64,000 nt of DNA, taken from contig NZ_AP021972.1 of NCBI RefSeq assembly GCF_014168815.1, positions 682,001-746,000 of the forward strand, given 5' to 3'. Of the stretch, positions 17,681 to 25,752 are shown in pieces; the first letter of the stretch is position 1, and each line of letters begins with the position of its first letter. The notes under the pieces were generated by a model, which searched no databases, was not told the origin of the DNA, and was given only the letters and a program-made list of their open reading frames with translations. The position numbers and the translations under genes were made by a program. The DNA is from Klebsiella sp. WP3-W18-ESBL-02 (GTDB taxonomy: Bacteria; Pseudomonadota; Gammaproteobacteria; Enterobacterales; Enterobacteriaceae).

Positions 17681-18391
17681 TTGCCTCAAATACCGATAAA
17701 TAGCCCGGACAGCGAATACGATGATGGCGGTTATTTAATCTCTACGGCGGTTAAGCTATGCCATAAATGTGATTCAGTTGCCGTGAACTGCATTGTGGAT
17801 ATATTTTGTGGTGAACAGCGGAATTATCCTGAATTGGTTTTTATTATGATTTCAGATGCATTGATTAAAATATGAATTATTCAAAACCTTATTTTCATCT
17901 TCTCCTGCTTTGATTGTCAGGAAGGCAAGAAGGTGCAGGCGGCAAGCGCACTGTGAAAGATTCATTAGTCAGTTAATTATTTCAATGTTCTTCTGAAAAA
18001 TAATGCCTTATCCGGTGCGTAACGTGGCAATATTATTCACGAAACAGTAAAGGGGCATTTCTATTAAATGGATTTCGTTCGAAATTCATTGTGTTGAATC
18101 ATTTGTTATTTTTTAACAATATTATTTCCATTGAATAACAAAGTATAAATAACATGGCGTTTTTTTAGCGTTATGATCTTATTTTATACATGTTCATGTG
18201 TTTATTTATTAATGTTGTTTGAGCGTGATGCCGATGAAACATTCCAATATTAATGCGAGCAGTTTTAACCCCTGATTTCACGCATGATGTGGTTAGCGTT
18301 ACCCATTTCAACATTCACAGCGACAGGCTAAAAAACCAGCGCACTTCTGGCGCCGGTTTTACTTTATTATAAGTTTAACAAGATATTACTA
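17681..18391. other. AT-rich gap without a supported gene
   Basis: This 710-base stretch is clearly AT-richer than its surroundings. It has one short open frame (17678-17875, about 65 codons) that begins inside the preceding terminator, lacks a ribosome binding site and has no family resemblance, so I do not call it. Near 18333-18360 a hairpin (AACCAGCGC against GCGCCGGTT with one mismatch) followed by T-rich sequence stands just before the exported-protein gene and may be a terminator or leader structure. Confidence 0.5.
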
Positions 18392-18778
18392 ATGAGATTT
18401 CACATTCTGGCTGCCATAGTCATAACTACCGCGTCACATACCGCTTGGGCAAAACAGCACGCCGATGATTGTCTGCAGGTCGTGGGCCAGGCCTATGCCT
18501 TTATTGAACAAGCGCTAAAAGAGAAGCCCGAACTGGCATATTCCCCCGTTCGTACGAATGAAACGTCCGGCATGCTGATGGAGGCTTGTATGGACGGTAT
18601 GACGCAAGGCCATCACCACGACACGGGCAAACTCACTATGTTATTTGAAAATGTCGAAACCGAGTCCCACAGACTGCATCCGAGCCTGGAGCAGTCGCGT
18701 TTTTTAGTCAACCACGAAGCGATGGCGCAGGCATATCTGGACGGTTACGAAATCGGTAACGATGGCGGGGCCCGCTAA
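18392..18778 (+). CDS. Exported protein of unknown function
   Basis: I do not recognise this 128-residue protein. It starts with a likely signal peptide (RFHILAAIVITTASHTAWA, residues 2-20, cleavage after AWA). The mature part of about 108 residues has two cysteines (in DDCLQ near 27 and EACMDG near 64) that could form a disulphide, and a His-rich TQGHHHDTG near 70. The size and cysteine pair recall small periplasmic immunity or stress proteins, but this is only a resemblance. The ribosome binding site is weak. It is followed by a GC-rich terminator and lies in AT-rich accessory DNA. Confidence 0.6.
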   Translation: MRFHILAAIVITTASHTAWAKQHADDCLQVVGQAYAFIEQALKEKPELAYSPVRTNETSGMLMEACMDGMTQGHHHDTGKLTMLFENVETESHRLHPSLEQSRFLVNHEAMAQAYLDGYEIGNDGGAR

Positions 18779-18813
18779 GCGCGATGGCGGGATGCCGCTT
18801 ATGATCGGGCTTC

Positions 18814-18838
18814 GGGGCGGCAATCGCCGCCCCTGTTT
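18814..18838 (+). terminator. GC-rich terminator between the exported protein and the ABC operon
   Basis: GGGGCGGC pairs with GCCGCCCC around a four-base loop and is followed by TGTTTGT. It lies between convergent genes (stops at 18778 and 18843) and may serve both. Confidence 0.65.
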
Positions 18839-18842
18839 GTCG

Positions 18843-19913
18843 TCAGGATTTTGGAAACACCCAGACGTGCTGTTCCGGCAGTGCCAGATGACAGTGCTGT
18901 GAACCGCGTACATCGTTACCGTAAGCGCGGATAACAAAGTTATCGCCCGGCGTGCGGAACAGGTACTCCCAGCGGTCACCAAGATACATGCTGGTGAGCA
19001 GCGGCAGCGCCAGCTGATTCTCCCCCGGTCCCTCGACCAGCGCCACGCGCTCGACGCGGATCACCGCGGTGCCTTCATGACCCACCTGTATCCCTTCACC
19101 CGCCTGGCCCCACAGCGTCCAGCCCTGGCCTTCAATACGCGCTTTGCCGTCCCGAATCTCGGTCACTTTGCCGTGCAGCCGGTTGTTGCTGCCCATAAAC
19201 TCGGCCGTGAAGAGCGTTTTCGGTGACCCGTACATCTCCTGCGGCGTGCCCTGTTGCTCAATTTTGCCGTTGTTGAGCAGCAGAATACGATCGGAAATTG
19301 ACATCGCTTCGTTCTGATCGTGGGTCACCATCAGCGCAGAAAGCCCCAGTTTGATGATCAGCTCGCGCAGGAACACGCGCGCCTCTTCGCGCAGCTTCGC
19401 ATCAAGGTTGGACAGCGGTTCATCGAGCAGAATCACGGGCGGGTTGTAGACCAGCGCGCGGCCAATGGCGACGCGCTGTTGTTGGCCGCCGGAAAGCTGG
19501 TGCGGGTGGCGCTTGCCCAGGTGTCCCAGACCCAGTTGATCCAGCACGTCCTGCACGCGTTTGTTGATCTCCGGGCCGGGAACCTTGCGCAGCTTCAGCG
19601 GATAGGCCACGTTCTCAGAGACGGTTTTGTGCGGCCACAGGGCGTAAGACTGGAACACCAGCCCCAGATTGCGCTCTTCGGCCGGAATTTCGCTGCGCGG
19701 CGTGCCGTCGTAGACTTTGCGATTGCCGATGGTAATTGCGCCCTGCGTGGGCTTTTCCAGCCCGGCCACCGCCCGTAGCAGCGTGGTTTTCCCGCTGCCC
19801 GAGGGGCCCAGCAGAGAAACCACTTCGCCGCGTTTAAGGTTCATGGTCACGCCCTTTAACACCGGGTTATCGCCGTAGGTTAAGTGCAGGTTTTCGACCG
19901 ATAATTCAATCAT
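18843..19913 (-). CDS. ABC importer ATP-binding protein with TOBE domain
   Basis: A 356-residue ATPase of the Fe3+/spermidine/sulfate-type ABC importers. It has Walker A GPSGSGKTT near residue 36, the Q-loop, signature LSGGQQQR near 140, Walker B VILLDEPLSNLD near 160 and the switch histidine in MVTHDQ near 194. A TOBE domain occupies roughly 240-350 (RLHGKVTEIRDGKARIEG). It energises the permease encoded just upstream, with which it overlaps by 8 bases. It is the last gene of the two-component/ABC operon. Annotation as an iron transporter would be by family default only. Confidence 0.9.
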   Translation of the reverse strand: MIELSVENLHLTYGDNPVLKGVTMNLKRGEVVSLLGPSGSGKTTLLRAVAGLEKPTQGAITIGNRKVYDGTPRSEIPAEERNLGLVFQSYALWPHKTVSENVAYPLKLRKVPGPEINKRVQDVLDQLGLGHLGKRHPHQLSGGQQQRVAIGRALVYNPPVILLDEPLSNLDAKLREEARVFLRELIIKLGLSALMVTHDQNEAMSISDRILLLNNGKIEQQGTPQEMYGSPKTLFTAEFMGSNNRLHGKVTEIRDGKARIEGQGWTLWGQAGEGIQVGHEGTAVIRVERVALVEGPGENQLALPLLTSMYLGDRWEYLFRTPGDNFVIRAYGNDVRGSQHCHLALPEQHVWVFPKS

Positions 19914-21675
19914 GTAATTTCACTCCAAAACGAAGGGCCACACCCAGACCGACCACCACCAACAGAATGTTAATAAACGAGAGCGCAGCAACGATATCAA
20001 TTGCGCCAGCCGCCCACAGGGACACCAGCATCGAGCCGATGGTTTCCGTCCCCGGCGACAGCAGGTAAACGCCCGTTGAGTATTCCCGTTCGAAGATCAG
20101 GAACATCAGCAGCCATGAACCAATCAGGCCGTAGCGTGAAAGCGGAATGGTGACGTGGCGGGTGATTTGTCCACGCGTCGCGCCGGTACTGCGCGCCGCT
20201 TCTTCCAGCTCCGGCCCGACCTGCAGGAGCGTTGAGGAAATCAGCCGCAGGCCGTAGGCCATCCACACTACCGTGTAGGCCAGCCAAACGCTGAAAATGG
20301 TGCTACGTAACGAGCGCAGCCAGACTATCAGGGTATCGCGCAGCCACTGTGACCACGGCATGCCCGAAAGCCAGCCGGATTTCAGCGCGTTATCGAGCCA
20401 CATCGGCAAAAACAGGAAGACCCACAGAAATGCCAGACCGGCGAGCAGGCCTGGTACCGCACGGGGGACCAGCACGCTGTAGTCGAGGAAGCGCGTGGTG
20501 TTATCCGGTTTACGGTGCATCGCGATGCCAATAAACAGATAGCAGCCCACCGCCAGCGCGCCGCCGATCACGCCAATGGCCATGGAGTTGACGATGGCCC
20601 GCAGCAGGTTCGGCTGCGCCCAGATGGTGCGGAACGTATTGAGCGAGAGCTCGTCCCAGAGCGACACGCCAACGCCCCAGTTGGAGATAAAAGCGCGGAG
20701 CACCACGCCCATCAGCGGGACGCCGATGGTCACGGTGAGCCAGAAGGCGACTACCGCCCCTGCCACCCAGCGCCATTTCCCCAGCGGCAGCGCGCGCGCC
20801 TGTGAGGCCTTTCCCTTCATGGTGACAAAGCGGTTCGCCGTACGCATCAGGCGGCGTTGCAGCATGACAAGCGGAATAGTCAGGCAGATAAGCACCACCG
20901 CCACCGCGGCCATCAGATGGTAAGACGGCGTACCAAGCTTATTGGTGAGCTGATACAGGTAAGTCGCCAGTACCATGTTGCCTTCCGGATCGCCCAGCAC
21001 CAGCATCAGGCCGAAGACTTCCAGGCCGAGGAAAAACAGCAGCACAATGGCATACAGAATGGACGGCCGGACCATCGGCAGGCTGACCGAGGTCATGACC
21101 TGTAGCGGAGACGCACCGGCGATCCGCGCGGCTTCTTCGACGTCCGAACTCACGCTGCGCAGCGCCGAAGAGATGTACAGATAGGCGTGCGGAACGTGGG
21201 TCAGCCCGGCGATGACCACGATGCTCGACATGTCGTAAATGTTCCACGGGACGAAGCCGATCAGCGACTGCGCCCACAGCGACAGGAAACCCACGGGACC
21301 GGCGGCGACCACGTAGCCAAATGCCAGCACCATCGGCGAGACAAAAATGGGGACCAGGATCAGCGGTTCAATTAACCGTCTGCCGGGGAGATCGGTGCGC
21401 ACCATCAGAAACGCCAGCACGCCGCCGAGAGGGATGGCGATGATGACGAGGCCGAAAGCCAGAATAAACCCGCTTTTCAGCGCCTTGTAGAAGTCAGGGT
21501 CGGTAAAAATGAAGCCGAAGGATTCCAGGCTCCAGGTCTTTGCCGGTGAAAAGAAGGGCGCGGACAGGAAGCCTTGGATCACAATAAAGGACAGCGGCGT
21601 GTAGATAACCAGCGCGGTGAGCAGCACGACGACGCCGCGCGGCAGGCTTTGCCACTTTCTGCGTAATGCATTCAT
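19906..21675 (-). CDS. ABC importer permease, two fused membrane domains (FbpB-like)
   Basis: A 589-residue inner-membrane permease made of two tandem BPD_transp_1 domains, so one polypeptide supplies both halves of the channel. Each half has about six hydrophobic segments and an EAA loop that contacts the ATPase: EEAARIAGASPLQVMTSV near residue 190 and EEAARSTGATRGQITRHV near 490. The start ATG lies 78 bases after the binding-protein stop, beyond a strong intercistronic hairpin. Family members move ferric iron, phosphonates or sugar phosphates. Confidence 0.9.
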   Translation of the reverse strand: MNALRRKWQSLPRGVVVLLTALVIYTPLSFIVIQGFLSAPFFSPAKTWSLESFGFIFTDPDFYKALKSGFILAFGLVIIAIPLGGVLAFLMVRTDLPGRRLIEPLILVPIFVSPMVLAFGYVVAAGPVGFLSLWAQSLIGFVPWNIYDMSSIVVIAGLTHVPHAYLYISSALRSVSSDVEEAARIAGASPLQVMTSVSLPMVRPSILYAIVLLFFLGLEVFGLMLVLGDPEGNMVLATYLYQLTNKLGTPSYHLMAAVAVVLICLTIPLVMLQRRLMRTANRFVTMKGKASQARALPLGKWRWVAGAVVAFWLTVTIGVPLMGVVLRAFISNWGVGVSLWDELSLNTFRTIWAQPNLLRAIVNSMAIGVIGGALAVGCYLFIGIAMHRKPDNTTRFLDYSVLVPRAVPGLLAGLAFLWVFLFLPMWLDNALKSGWLSGMPWSQWLRDTLIVWLRSLRSTIFSVWLAYTVVWMAYGLRLISSTLLQVGPELEEAARSTGATRGQITRHVTIPLSRYGLIGSWLLMFLIFEREYSTGVYLLSPGTETIGSMLVSLWAAGAIDIVAALSFINILLVVVGLGVALRFGVKLHD

Positions 21676-21717
21676 AAGCGAAGAGATCCGATAACACGAA
21701 TTCAGGTAGCGAGCAGC

Positions 21718-21742
21718 AAGCGCGCCGGCGAACGGCGCGCTT
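21718..21742 (-). other. Intercistronic hairpin between binding protein and permease genes
   Basis: Perfect nine-base arms (AAGCGCGCC/GGCGCGCTT) with a seven-base loop lie 12 bases after the binding-protein stop. There is no T-run, so the likely effect is protection of the upstream mRNA from 3' exonucleases, giving more binding protein than permease. Confidence 0.6.
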
Positions 21743-21753
21743 AGGTTACGCGT

Positions 21754-22842
21754 TTATTTGGCCGCGGCTTCACGCCACTGTTTGATGTAGTCCAGACGTT
21801 TTTTCGGCTGCAGGTATTCAAGCAGCGACTCATCAACCGGGATCGGTTTCAGCGCGTTGCCCAGCATTTTGGTCATGCCGTCGATGTCATTTTTGCCATC
21901 GATGTCGTTACGGATGGAGGGGATATCCGCTTGGTTGGCCAGAATGTTTTGCCCTTTTTCAGACAGAACGTAGTCCAGCCACAGTTTTGCGGCGTTAGCA
22001 TGTTCTGCCTGCTGGCTGATGAAGGAGACGCGCGACAGCACCAGGGTGTAGTCCTTCGGATAGGCAATGCCCAGCGACGGATCGGTTTTGGCTCGCGCTT
22101 CAGCGTAGGACCCCAGGATATTGAAGCCAATTAAGTTTTCGCCGGAGGATACCCGCTCCATCATCGTGCCGGTAGATGACTGCACGGCTAAGCCGCCTTT
22201 AGCGACATCGGCCAGCGTTTTGAAGTAGTGCGGATCGGCCTTGTAATCCTGTACCGACAACATGAAGCCGAGCCCGGATTTTTCGATATCGTAAGTGGTG
22301 ACCTTACTTTTAAATTTGTCGACCTGGCTGGCGATCAGCTTGGCCAGCGCGGCGTGAGAATCCGGCACTTCATTCACCGGGATGAGGCGCTTATTGTAGA
22401 TAAACACCACCGGCTCGTAGGTGGTGCCATAGGCTTTATTGCTCCAGACCGCCCATTTTGGCAGTTGGCTTTGTTCCGGCGAAACGTACTGCTGGGCGTA
22501 GTCGGTCGCCAGCTTCAGCGCGGTGTCCATCGAGGAGCTCCAGACGACGTCGCCGCTGCCGCCACCGGCGGCCTGTTCACTGATAAAGCGATTGTACAGC
22601 TCGGTGCTGTTCATATCGTTGTATTCGACTTTGATGCCGGGATAGAGGGCTTCAAAACCCTGAATAAGCGGCCCGGCCGCTTTGGTGTCGGTGGTAGAGT
22701 AAATCACCACTTTGCCTTCTTTCGTGGCGGCATCAACGACCTTCTGATAGTCGGCCGGATAGCCCTGCGGCAGAGCGGACAGCGCGGAGGATGACATGAA
22801 CACAGCAGCAGAGAGCAGAGAAATACGGAATACGTTCGACAT
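21754..22842 (-). CDS. Periplasmic substrate-binding protein of the two-component-linked ABC importer
   Basis: A 362-residue type-2 periplasmic binding protein of the FbpA/AfuA/ThiB-like family 1. The signal peptide is visible (LLSAAVFMSSSALSA, cleavage before LPQG). The mature start KVVIYSTTDTKAAGPLIQGF is typical of this group. No adjacent Tyr-Tyr pair, used by classical ferric-binding FbpA proteins, is present. I therefore doubt iron as the ligand; AfuA relatives bind sugar phosphates, and the CitA-type sensor suggests a carboxylate. I chose the ATG at 22842 (AAGG upstream) rather than an in-frame start 66 codons upstream. A short duplicated NDIDG motif lies near residues 321-330. Confidence 0.88.
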   Translation of the reverse strand: MSNVFRISLLSAAVFMSSSALSALPQGYPADYQKVVDAATKEGKVVIYSTTDTKAAGPLIQGFEALYPGIKVEYNDMNSTELYNRFISEQAAGGGSGDVVWSSSMDTALKLATDYAQQYVSPEQSQLPKWAVWSNKAYGTTYEPVVFIYNKRLIPVNEVPDSHAALAKLIASQVDKFKSKVTTYDIEKSGLGFMLSVQDYKADPHYFKTLADVAKGGLAVQSSTGTMMERVSSGENLIGFNILGSYAEARAKTDPSLGIAYPKDYTLVLSRVSFISQQAEHANAAKLWLDYVLSEKGQNILANQADIPSIRNDIDGKNDIDGMTKMLGNALKPIPVDESLLEYLQPKKRLDYIKQWREAAAK

Positions 22843-22852
22843 TATTATTAAC

Positions 22853-22880
22853 CTTTTAGTTACGTTTGAGGAACTAAAAG
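22853..22880 (-). promoter_or_regulatory. Inverted repeat covering the binding-protein ribosome binding site
   Basis: CTTTTAGTT and AACTAAAAG are perfect nine-base arms separated by 10 bases. On the minus strand the downstream arm contains the AAAAGG Shine-Dalgarno of the binding-protein gene. It could be a DNA operator for the response regulator or an RNA hairpin that hides the ribosome binding site. Confidence 0.6.
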
Positions 22881-22916
22881 TCAACATAGCTGACGCGGCA
22901 AAGGTGACAAGAGGGG

Positions 22917-22934
22917 GGCCAGCGCGGGCTGGCC
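22917..22934 (-). terminator. GC-rich hairpin between response regulator and binding protein genes
   Basis: GGCCAGC/GCTGGCC with a four-base loop is followed on the minus strand by CCCCCCTCTTG, 60 bases after the response-regulator stop. It may attenuate transcription between the regulatory and transport halves of the operon, or close the regulator transcript while transport genes use their own promoter. Confidence 0.45.
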
Positions 22935-22993
22935 GAAATGTGATAGTTGGCGTTTTTTCAGCAATTAACACCATAGAAACCGCGTGCGCGAAG

Positions 22994-23695
22994 TTAATTA
23001 GCGTCGTTTTTTTTACGGTATAAACGGCGTGGATGACCAATATTGCCGTACTGAATTTCGATGGTAATAAAGCCGATTTCCACGCAGTATTCCAGATAGC
23101 GACGTCCTGTCGTTTTGCTTATCCCGGCTTCTTCTACGATCTGTTCGACGGACCAGCTAAACTCCGGGCGCTCGCTGAAAAGACGTTTGACGCGTGCCAG
23201 CGTGGCGGGCTCGATCCCCTTTGTCGACGGTGCTGCTGAGGCATCGCCTGCGGGTAAATTAAACAGTTTGTCCAGCGCGCGCTGGTCGACAACCTTCACC
23301 TGGCGCAGCGTGTGCTCCAACAGCATAAAGCGTTCAAGCGAAGCGCGCAGACGATGGGAAAAAACCGGCTTAATGAGATAGTCAAACGCGCCGCTGCGCA
23401 TGGCATGGCTACAGGTTTGCATATCGCTGGCGGCGGTTATAAAAATGACGGCACAGCTAAACTGCTTGAGCAGCGGGCTGTCGATGAGTTCAACGCCCTG
23501 ACCATCCGGTAAATAGTTGTCCAGTAGTACCAGACGCGGCTGGTGGCGGGAAATCAGCTCGCGGGCCTGTTCCAGCGAACCGGCGATGCCGACCACTCGC
23601 AGATGAAAATTTTGCTCAATATACTCCCGATGCAGCTGCGCCAGATGCGGCTCATCTTCAACAATCACAACCTCAAGAGGACGGATATCAGTCAT
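22994..23695 (-). CDS. Response regulator of the CitB/DcuR family
   Basis: A 233-residue response regulator. The receiver domain has the acidic pair in VIVEDEP (residues 10-16), the phospho-acceptor Asp59 in LLDNYLPDG, the threonine in FITAA and the lysine in LIKPV. The C-terminal part is a winged helix (WSVEQIVEEAGISKTTGRRY near 193) as in CitB, DcuR and DctR rather than OmpR or NarL types. It starts at ATG 23695, overlapping the kinase stop by 8 bases, which indicates translational coupling. It probably activates the downstream ABC genes. Confidence 0.92.
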   Translation of the reverse strand: MTDIRPLEVVIVEDEPHLAQLHREYIEQNFHLRVVGIAGSLEQARELISRHQPRLVLLDNYLPDGQGVELIDSPLLKQFSCAVIFITAASDMQTCSHAMRSGAFDYLIKPVFSHRLRASLERFMLLEHTLRQVKVVDQRALDKLFNLPAGDASAAPSTKGIEPATLARVKRLFSERPEFSWSVEQIVEEAGISKTTGRRYLEYCVEIGFITIEIQYGNIGHPRRLYRKKNDAN

Positions 23696-25340
23696 AGGAA
23701 AATCCTGCACAAGGAGGGGCATTGAATGGGAGGAAAACCGTAAACACGGTTCCCTGCGGAGCGTTATCGCTCATTTCGATGCTGCCGCCGGCACGCCGGA
23801 CGTAGCCCGCCACGAGGTAGAGGCCGATGCCATGTTCTGCACCGGTGAGTTCGCATCCTGTGGACGTCTTGCTGGTGAAGCCTTGCTCGAAGATATACGG
23901 CTTCATGCTTTCATCGACGCCGCAGCCCTGGTCGGCGACCTCGATAACCAGCTCGTGGTTTCTATCTGAAATGTAGACGTCAACCGGCGTGGCGCGTGCG
24001 GATGTTTTTAGCGTGGCATCGACGGCGTTATCCACCAGGTTGCCGATGACTGACATCAGCTCGGTTTCGCTCAGCCCTTCCGGCAGACGAGAAAGCTGGC
24101 AGGCCGGGTCGAAAAGTAGCTCTACGCCCTTTTCGCGGGCGCTAACATATTTCCCCAGCAGCAGGCCGCACAGGGCAGGAGAGACAAACTGCGTGGAGAG
24201 AAAATCCAGCACCTGCTGGGCACCTTCCGCCTGTACCTGAATGTAGCGTAGCGCATCGTCATAGCGCTGCATTTGCAGCAGGCCGACCAGCGTGGCGGTC
24301 CAGTTAAGCTGCTCATGGCGCATGATGCGCAGATTATCGGCGTAGCGGGTTACCTGACTCAGCTGGCTACTGAGCGTATTGATATCGTTTTTATCGCGAA
24401 AACTGAATACCCAGCCGCTGGGAACCCCGGGCTCGACTTCAATGGCGACCCGGTTGACGATGGTTTCCCGTTGATTCAGGACGGTGATGTGATCGTGATG
24501 GCGGCTATCATAAGCGGTATTACCCGGCGCAAAAAACGACGGCGGCAGTTGAATAACCTCATCAAGCGGCTTGCCCAGCAGCGCTTGCTCGCTGTGGGGA
24601 ATATTGAGCATTTCCCTCGCGGCGCGGTTGATCAGGATTAATTGTTTATCGACGTTGACCGCAAACACCCCCTCATACATGGCCTCAAGCAGCGCTTTTT
24701 GCTGCAATACCAGTTGGGCAATATCTTTGGGCTCCAGGCCGAACATCTGCTTTTTCAGCGTGCGAGCCAGCAGCCAGGAAAAGATAAACAGCATCAGGAG
24801 CAGGGCGAAGCCATACAGCGCGGTTCGCCATAGCAAACGGGCGTTAATATTGGCGATATAAGAGGTGAGGTAGCCAACGGAGACGATACCGATAACCCGA
24901 TGTTGGCTATCGAAAATGGGGGCTTTGCTGCGCAGCGACACGCCAATCCCTCCTTTACGCACCGAGATAATGGTTTTGCCGTTGAGTACGTCGCGGTTAT
25001 CCCCGCCGATCATCGGCAGATTAAGGCGCTCCGGTGATTCCGAGTGGTACAGATGCTGTTCGTGAACGTCGCCAATCACAATATAGCTGGCATCGCTTTC
25101 GGCGCGCAGCGGCTGAATAAGCCGCGCAATGCCGGGAATATCGCGCTGCAGCACCTTTTCCGCAAGCCCGGGCATTAATGCTATCTCGCTAGCCTGTACG
25201 CGGGCGCGCTGACCTAAATCATGGTGCAACTGGCGGTCAATAAAGTGGAAGAGCAGCGTGCCCAATAGCGCCAGCAGCAGACAGGAAAAAACCACCAGTG
25301 CGAGAAAGAGCTTCACCTGGAAGGATAATTTGAGTTTCAT
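23688..25340 (-). CDS. Sensor histidine kinase of the CitA/DcuS family
   Basis: A 550-residue inner-membrane sensor. TM1 is at about residues 8-32, followed by a periplasmic PDC/Cache-type domain (about 35-168, in the CitA/DcuS class a carboxylate sensor) and TM2 (about 170-192). A PAS domain follows (about 210-320), then the phospho-acceptor region RIMRHEQLNW near 343 and the ATPase with N-box NLVDNAVDA, DQGCGVD and GIGLYLV. The downstream genes suggest that the periplasmic ligand is the ABC substrate or a related compound. It is the first gene of the five-gene minus-strand operon; the 210-base gap up to the tRNA should hold the promoter. Confidence 0.92.
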   Translation of the reverse strand: MKLKLSFQVKLFLALVVFSCLLLALLGTLLFHFIDRQLHHDLGQRARVQASEIALMPGLAEKVLQRDIPGIARLIQPLRAESDASYIVIGDVHEQHLYHSESPERLNLPMIGGDNRDVLNGKTIISVRKGGIGVSLRSKAPIFDSQHRVIGIVSVGYLTSYIANINARLLWRTALYGFALLLMLFIFSWLLARTLKKQMFGLEPKDIAQLVLQQKALLEAMYEGVFAVNVDKQLILINRAAREMLNIPHSEQALLGKPLDEVIQLPPSFFAPGNTAYDSRHHDHITVLNQRETIVNRVAIEVEPGVPSGWVFSFRDKNDINTLSSQLSQVTRYADNLRIMRHEQLNWTATLVGLLQMQRYDDALRYIQVQAEGAQQVLDFLSTQFVSPALCGLLLGKYVSAREKGVELLFDPACQLSRLPEGLSETELMSVIGNLVDNAVDATLKTSARATPVDVYISDRNHELVIEVADQGCGVDESMKPYIFEQGFTSKTSTGCELTGAEHGIGLYLVAGYVRRAGGSIEMSDNAPQGTVFTVFLPFNAPPCAGFSYD

Positions 25341-25495
25341 AGGATCCGCAGCGGCCTGAGCTGAAAAGGGTCGTTCGGAAAGCCTATCATGCGAAAATCC
25401 GCAGCGTAATTGAGGGACTGCAGAGTTGTGAACTGCCTACGTTCTGTGATGATGGGCCGCGGTGGGGACAAAAAGGAGCCGGGTAGGAAAACCAA

Positions 25496-25524
25496 CAAAA
25501 AAGCCACTTCGCTGGAAGTGGCTT
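25496..25524 (-). terminator. Terminator of the ileX tRNA transcript
   Basis: Ten-base arms AAGCCACTTC/GAAGTGGCTT with a four-base loop are followed on the minus strand by a T-rich stretch (TTTTTTGTTGG), 26 bases after the tRNA 3' end. Confidence 0.85.
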
Positions 25525-25550
25525 AATGATATGACGTTAAAGCTAAAATT

Positions 25551-25626
25551 TGGTGGCCCCTGTTGGGTTTGAACCAACGACCAAGCGATTATGAGTCGCC
25601 TGCTCTAACCACTGAGCTAAGGGGCC
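25551..25626 (-). tRNA. ileX: tRNA-Ile2, anticodon CAT (modified to lysidine; reads AUA)
   Basis: The 76-base minus-strand gene folds as a cloverleaf: acceptor GGCCCCT/AGGGGCC, D-arm with AGCTCAGTGGTTAGAGC, anticodon loop CTCATAA, and T-arm with GGTTCAAACC (the usual TTC is kept), ending in an encoded CCA. The CAT anticodon together with similarity to E. coli ileX and its place next to mug identify the isoleucine tRNA whose C34 is modified to lysidine by TilS, not a methionine tRNA. Confidence 0.95.
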
Positions 25627-25752
25627 AGGTAGCCGACGATTATAATGTAACAGCGGCCACCAATCCAGCGTTAAGCGCGCACATGCTGTTTTTATAAACA
25701 ATGCATTTTCAATTCGTTATACTCGTCTCACGATGTATTAGTCGAGGATATT

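Noticed and set aside
17678..17875. 65-codon frame in the AT-rich gap
   Set aside because: It starts inside the YoaC-gene terminator, has no ribosome binding site and no recognisable similarity.
15083..25550. Integrative element or prophage at ileX
   Set aside because: No integrase, no phage genes and no duplicated tRNA end could be seen; only the position is suggestive.
25551..25626. Possible tRNA-Met because of the CAT anticodon
   Set aside because: Body sequence and neighbourhood match E. coli ileX, the lysidine-modified isoleucine tRNA.
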